Shown in pieces: positions 32,676 to 35,644 of a stretch of 35,644 nucleotides of DNA (positions within the stretch are counted from its first letter, which is position 1; each line of letters begins with the position of its first letter). Under the pieces are notes generated by a model that worked only from the letters and a program-made list of their open reading frames with translations, was not told where the DNA came from and did not search any database. The position numbers and the translations under genes are program-made. The stretch is from Clostridioides difficile CD160 (GTDB taxonomy: Bacteria > Bacillota > Clostridia > Peptostreptococcales > Peptostreptococcaceae): positions 1-35,644 of the forward strand of contig NZ_AVHW01000055.1 of NCBI RefSeq assembly GCF_000449425.2, in the 5' to 3' direction.

Positions 32676-33557
32676 TTATATTAAAATCTTAAATTGATAA
32701 CCATTATCTTTGAAATATGTTATAATTTGGTCCAATGCATTTACTGTTTCTTGCTTTCCATAAGTATCATGCATTAAAAGAACAACCATTTCTTTACCTT
32801 CAGAAGATTTTTTTGCATGTTCAAATAATTCTTGAGCATTTTTCTTTTTACCTTCTGCATCAGCATTTAAAGCATTCCAATCAATTGATGCCATATTTTT
32901 CTCTTTTAAGTAGTTACCTAGAGGTTCCATATTCTTCCAAGACATATATCCACCTGGGCATCTAACTACATTTGATGAGAAATTCTTTCCTAAAACTTTT
33001 TTCATAGCTTCATCAGTTTTATTAAGTTCATTTACGAATGTATCAAGATTTAGGCTTCTGCCAGGGTATAGTTTTTTATAGTCGTGAGTGTAAGAGTGAT
33101 GAGCTATTGCATTTCCCTCATCAAATGTTCTTTTTAAAATTTCATTAGCACCTTTTCTTTCAAGTGAATCACCTTTAATAAAGAAAGTTCCCCTAACACT
33201 ATGTCTTTTTAAGATATCTAGGACTTGTGGAGTATTAGTAGTAGATGGTCCATCATCAAATGTAAGAAATACTATCTTCTCTCCGTTGTTTGAATAGTCG
33301 TATTTGCTAAGTTTATCCCAAACTAATTTTGCATCATATCCATATTCTTTTGCAGCTTCTTTTTTTGCACCAATAATAGGTTCATTTTTTTCTTTTTCGA
33401 TTCTTTCTTTTTCTAGCTTTTCAGCCCTAAGTCTTTCTTGAGTTTCTTTAATTTCTTTTTTTCTAGACATATCCGCCCATGCCATAGAAAAAATACCAAT
33501 AGCTATTACAACAATTATAGTAAGTGTAACAGTTTTCTTTTTTCTTCTTTTTACCAT
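32676..33557 (-). CDS. pgdA: Membrane-anchored polysaccharide (peptidoglycan) deacetylase
   Basis: 293 residues from the ATG at 33557; GGGGG lies 12 bases upstream. Basic N-terminus and one membrane anchor (VTLTIIVVIAIGIFSMAW), a Lys/Glu coiled coil (KEIKETQERLRAEKLEKERI), then a CE4/NodB domain. The catalytic motif is VFLTFDDGPSTTNTP (Asp-Asp), the metal histidines HHSYTHDY, and further motifs VVRCPGG and VLLMHDTYG. It should remove acetyl groups from peptidoglycan GlcNAc outside the membrane, raising lysozyme resistance. C. difficile PgdA next to tyrS has this known role; the symbol follows position and domain layout. Confidence 0.92.
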   Translation of the reverse strand: MVKRRKKKTVTLTIIVVIAIGIFSMAWADMSRKKEIKETQERLRAEKLEKERIEKEKNEPIIGAKKEAAKEYGYDAKLVWDKLSKYDYSNNGEKIVFLTFDDGPSTTNTPQVLDILKRHSVRGTFFIKGDSLERKGANEILKRTFDEGNAIAHHSYTHDYKKLYPGRSLNLDTFVNELNKTDEAMKKVLGKNFSSNVVRCPGGYMSWKNMEPLGNYLKEKNMASIDWNALNADAEGKKKNAQELFEHAKKSSEGKEMVVLLMHDTYGKQETVNALDQIITYFKDNGYQFKILI

Positions 33558-33605
33558 GATTACAGCATTCCCCCTTTTGTCGAATTGTATCAAAAATATA
33601 TTATA

Positions 33606-33634
33606 ATTATATCGAACAAAGTAGAAAAAGTAAA
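33606..33634 (-). promoter_or_regulatory. Predicted promoter of pgdA
   Basis: Minus strand: TTTACT (33634-33629), 17-base spacer, TATAAT (33611-33606), about 50 bases before the start codon. The deacetylase is known to respond to sigma-V in C. difficile, but I could not point to a secure ECF promoter. Confidence 0.6.
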
Positions 33635-33961
33635 CCGACAAAGTTGTAACTAAGATAACCAAAGTGTAACTTATTTGACATTATTTGCATAATATTAAAG
33701 TATAATATATTAAAGTTATTCATAAAAAAATTTAGTATAAGTAAAAAAATAAAAAAATTTATTAAAAAGGTGTTTACAAAAAATGATTAATATATTACTG
33801 TTAAATAGTGGATATAAATCTGAGCTCACGATGGATACAAATTTAGATTTAAAATACTGAAAAAATTTACTATATTAATCTATAGTAATGCTTATAGAAA
33901 AACTCTCTTGCTGTTTAGGGGGTTTATAATTTTGCAAAAAAATAAAAAGGAGGGGGCTTTA
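33635..33961. other. Intergenic region between pgdA and the EamA gene
   Basis: No gene. A possible plus-strand promoter is TTTACA (33773-33778), 17 bases, TACTGT (33796-33801). Two GGGGG ribosome-site-like stretches (33928-33932 and 33951-33956) lie before two in-frame TTG codons. Confidence 0.4.
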
Positions 33962-34876
33962 TTGAAAAAATACTTTGGAGAAATAGGACTAATATTTATA
34001 GCAATTATATGGGGAAGTGGCTTTGTAGCAACCCAATTTGCATTAGACGGTGGGCTTACACCTCTACAAATCATAACTGTAAGATTCTTCTTAGCAGCCG
34101 TAATTATGAATTTACTGTTTTTTAAACAGATTCGCGCTAATATGGGGAAAAAATTGTTAAAAGCAGGAGGGCTTTTAGGAGTATTTTTATTTCTAGCCTT
34201 CACAGTACAAACCATTGGACTTATGTACACTACACCATCTAAGAATGCATTTATAACAGCAGCAAATGTTGTAATAGTTCCATTCATAGGATTTATACTT
34301 TATAAAAGGAAACTTGATAAGATAGGGATAATAAGTAGTTTGGTAGCCCTTGTAGGGATTGGTATACTTTCTTTAGAAGCAGATTTCTCTATCAATTTTG
34401 GCGATTTACTAACACTTATATGTTCATTAGGATTTGCATTTCATATATTCTTTACAAGTGAGTTTGCAAAAGATAACAACCCAATAGCATTAACAGCTGT
34501 TCAATTTACTGTAGCATTTTTAATGTCTTTAGTAGTTCAGACATTTGCAGGTCAATTAAAGATGGAAGCTGAATTATCTGGCTATATGGGAACTATATAT
34601 CTAGCTATATTTAGTACTACAATAGGATTTTTATTTCAGACTATATGTCAAAAAAGAGTTGATGGAACGAGAACAGCTATAATATTATCTACAGAAGCTG
34701 TATTTGGTACTATATTTTCTATAATAATTCTAAAGGAACTTATTACAGCAAAATTGGTTATTGGTAGCATATTGATATTTGTTGCAATCATAACAGCAGA
34801 AACTAAATTATCTTTTTTAAAGAGCAAAAAAGTTAAACTTAAAGATTCAAAAGAGTCTTCCTTGGAAAGTATTTAA
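33962..34876 (+). CDS. EamA family (DMT superfamily) transporter
   Basis: 304 residues from TTG 33962, with AGGAGGGGG upstream. Ten hydrophobic segments in two EamA repeats: LIFIAIIWGSGFVATQFALD opens the first, and GDLLTLICSLGFAFHIFF the second. ILSTEAVFGTIFSIIILKEL near the C-terminus is the typical second-repeat end. Such proteins export metabolites or drugs; the substrate is unknown. An in-frame TTG at 33932 also has a ribosome site, so a second start ten codons earlier is possible. Confidence 0.92.
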   Translation: MKKYFGEIGLIFIAIIWGSGFVATQFALDGGLTPLQIITVRFFLAAVIMNLLFFKQIRANMGKKLLKAGGLLGVFLFLAFTVQTIGLMYTTPSKNAFITAANVVIVPFIGFILYKRKLDKIGIISSLVALVGIGILSLEADFSINFGDLLTLICSLGFAFHIFFTSEFAKDNNPIALTAVQFTVAFLMSLVVQTFAGQLKMEAELSGYMGTIYLAIFSTTIGFLFQTICQKRVDGTRTAIILSTEAVFGTIFSIIILKELITAKLVIGSILIFVAIITAETKLSFLKSKKVKLKDSKESSLESI

Positions 34877-34887
34877 TAAGACAATTG

Positions 34888-34984
34888 TTTCCTAATTAAT
34901 CAAATAAACTATGTATTATGTAGAAATTTGACATCAAAACTTGGTTGATACTGGTGTTTCAAAGTGATAAAATTAATTAGGAAA
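34888..34984. repeat. 13-bp inverted repeat flanking the rubrerythrin promoter region
   Basis: TTTCCTAATTAAT (34888-34900) and ATTAATTAGGAAA (34972-34984) are exact complements, 71 bases apart. The right arm overlaps the predicted -10 box TAAAAT. It may be a weak EamA terminator, an operator pair for DNA looping, or chance. Confidence 0.5.
34945..34973 (+). promoter_or_regulatory. Predicted sigma-A promoter of the rubrerythrin gene
   Basis: TTGATA (34945-34950), 17-base spacer, TAAAAT (34968-34973). Confidence 0.6.
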
Positions 34985-35001
34985 TAAATTTTATTTTTAG
35001 T

Positions 35002-35026
35002 GTTTAAACCATAAAGCTGGGGGTAT
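35002..35026 (+). promoter_or_regulatory. Sigma-B promoter of the reverse rubrerythrin gene
   Basis: GTTTAA (35002-35007), 13-base spacer, GGGTAT (35021-35026), an exact match to the Firmicutes sigma-B consensus. It lies about 70 bases before the start codon. The product removes peroxide and oxygen, a typical general-stress target. Confidence 0.85.
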
Positions 35027-35098
35027 ATATATTCTTGTAGCAAGTTATTAAACTTAAAAATAAAAATTTAATTATATAAAATTGGGAGGAAATTAATT

Positions 35099-35644
35099 AT
35101 GAAAAAATTTGTTTGTACAGTATGTGGATATATACATGAAGGGGATGCTGCACCAGCACAATGTCCAGTATGTAAAGTTGGAGCTGATAAATTCGAAGAA
35201 ATGAAAGGTGAAATGGTTTGGGCTGACGAACATAGAATAGGAGTAGCTCAAGGTGTAGATGCAGAAATAATCGAAGGATTAAGAGCTAACTTTACTGGTG
35301 AATGTACAGAAGTAGGAATGTACTTAGCAATGAGTAGACAAGCTGATAGAGAAGGTTATCCAGAAGTAGCAGAAGCATATAAGAGAATAGCTTTTGAAGA
35401 AGCTGAGCATGCTGCTAAATTTGCAGAACTTCTTGGAGAAGTTGTAGTTGCAGATACAAAAGAGAACTTAAGAGTTAGAGTTGACGCTGAGTACGGTGCA
35501 ACTGATGGAAAATTAAAATTAGCTAAGAGAGCAAAAGAATTAGGATTAGATGCTATACATGATACAGTACATGAAATGTGTAAAGACGAAGCTAGACATG
35601 GTAAAGCATTCTTAGGATTATTAAACAGACATTTTGGAAAATAA
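35099..35644 (+). CDS. Reverse rubrerythrin (NADH-linked O2/peroxide reductase)
   Basis: 181 residues, ending exactly at the window edge but complete. The order is reversed compared with classical rubrerythrin: the rubredoxin domain comes first ([20 protein letters not shown], with Cys pairs C-x2-C and CPVC). Then follows a ferritin-like di-iron domain with [10 protein letters not shown] and [13 protein letters not shown] as Glu/His ligand motifs. Such enzymes reduce H2O2 and O2 to water in anaerobes. C. difficile has two such near-identical proteins; this one fits the copy behind the EamA gene. GGGAGGAAATTAATT precedes the ATG. It has a sigma-B and a likely sigma-A promoter. Confidence 0.95.
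   Translation: MKKFVCTVCGYIHEGDAAPAQCPVCKVGADKFEEMKGEMVWADEHRIGVAQGVDAEIIEGLRANFTGECTEVGMYLAMSRQADREGYPEVAEAYKRIAFEEAEHAAKFAELLGEVVVADTKENLRVRVDAEYGATDGKLKLAKRAKELGLDAIHDTVHEMCKDEARHGKAFLGLLNRHFGK

Noticed and set aside
33558-33662. Upstream start for the deacetylase at 33662
   Set aside because: The extension covers the predicted promoter and lacks a ribosome site; the ATG at 33557 gives the expected basic anchor.
33892-34287. 131-codon minus-strand open frame over the EamA gene
   Set aside because: Antisense shadow of a well-supported transporter, with no ribosome site.
1-35644. CRISPR array, tRNA, rRNA or intact insertion sequence
   Set aside because: No regularly spaced repeats, no cloverleaf or rRNA-like GC-rich stretch, and no transposase frame were seen on either strand.

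Overview
The window looks like chromosomal DNA of Clostridioides difficile or a very close relative. I infer this from strong AT bias, Clostridium-style codon use, strong AGGAGG ribosome binding sites with many TTG starts, and a characteristic gene set: a second sigma-A-like factor, a DUF2935 coat protein, panBC with a PanG-type reductase, feoAB, a tyrosyl T-box before tyrS, a PgdA-type deacetylase and a reverse rubrerythrin. No database search was possible, so the species call rests on recognition of proteins and gene order.

Layout. 0.6-2.1 kb: HTH-cupin regulator and proC. 2.1-4.1 kb: a secreted DUF1002 protein, divergent from a degenerate HsdR_N-like protein with a His/Cys tail. 4.2-5.3 kb: sigma factor. 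5.8-8.0 kb: murJ and deoC. 8.1-10.2 kb: a YtrA-type GntR regulator with an ABC transporter. 10.3-11.7 kb: a MATE exporter behind a MerR-type promoter. 11.75-12.13 kb: a decayed 4Fe-4S membrane protein gene. 12.3-13.9 kb: a creatininase-family gene divergent from a PadR regulator, with a 34-bp perfect palindrome between them. 14.0-15.9 kb: a LUD-domain protein and the DUF2935 coat protein. 16.0-17.5 kb: a relic zone with a truncated DUF218 gene, a stop-interrupted coiled-coil gene, an intact phage-type holin and one small unknown gene. 17.8-20.5 kb: panG-panB-panC. 21.2-23.3 kb: a PAS-GGDEF-EAL protein, probably a c-di-GMP phosphodiesterase. 23.5-26.5 kb: a thioesterase-like hydrolase with a TetR regulator, then a MerR regulator. 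26.6-29.1 kb: feoAB. 29.3-31 kb: a GNAT acetyltransferase and a DUF2232 membrane protein. 31.0-32.7 kb: T-box and tyrS. 32.7-33.6 kb: pgdA-like gene. 33.9-35.6 kb: an EamA exporter and a reverse rubrerythrin.

How the parts work together. Most units are short operons closed by clear intrinsic terminators, and many carry their own regulator. Four regulators have good candidate operators visible: GntR (10-bp arms), PadR (34-bp palindrome plus a second site with the same spacing), TetR (24-bp near-palindrome) and MerR. The MerR gene carries a 17-bp sequence identical to the spacer dyad of the MATE promoter 14 kb away, with the same spacing to an ATAATA box, which predicts a BmrR-like drug-efflux regulon. 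The reverse rubrerythrin has a textbook sigma-B promoter, GTTTAA-N13-GGGTAT. The pantothenate operon makes ketopantoate, pantoate and pantothenate, but no panD is present. Its first gene appears to start at ATT, the only start codon that includes the complete NAD(P)-binding motif.

No CRISPR array, tRNA, rRNA or intact insertion sequence was found. I did not find a clear new multi-gene defence or mobile system. The most novel leads are the MerR/MATE shared operator, the PadR double operator, the ATT start of panG, the His/Cys-tailed HsdR_N-like protein and a possible small RNA upstream of feoA.
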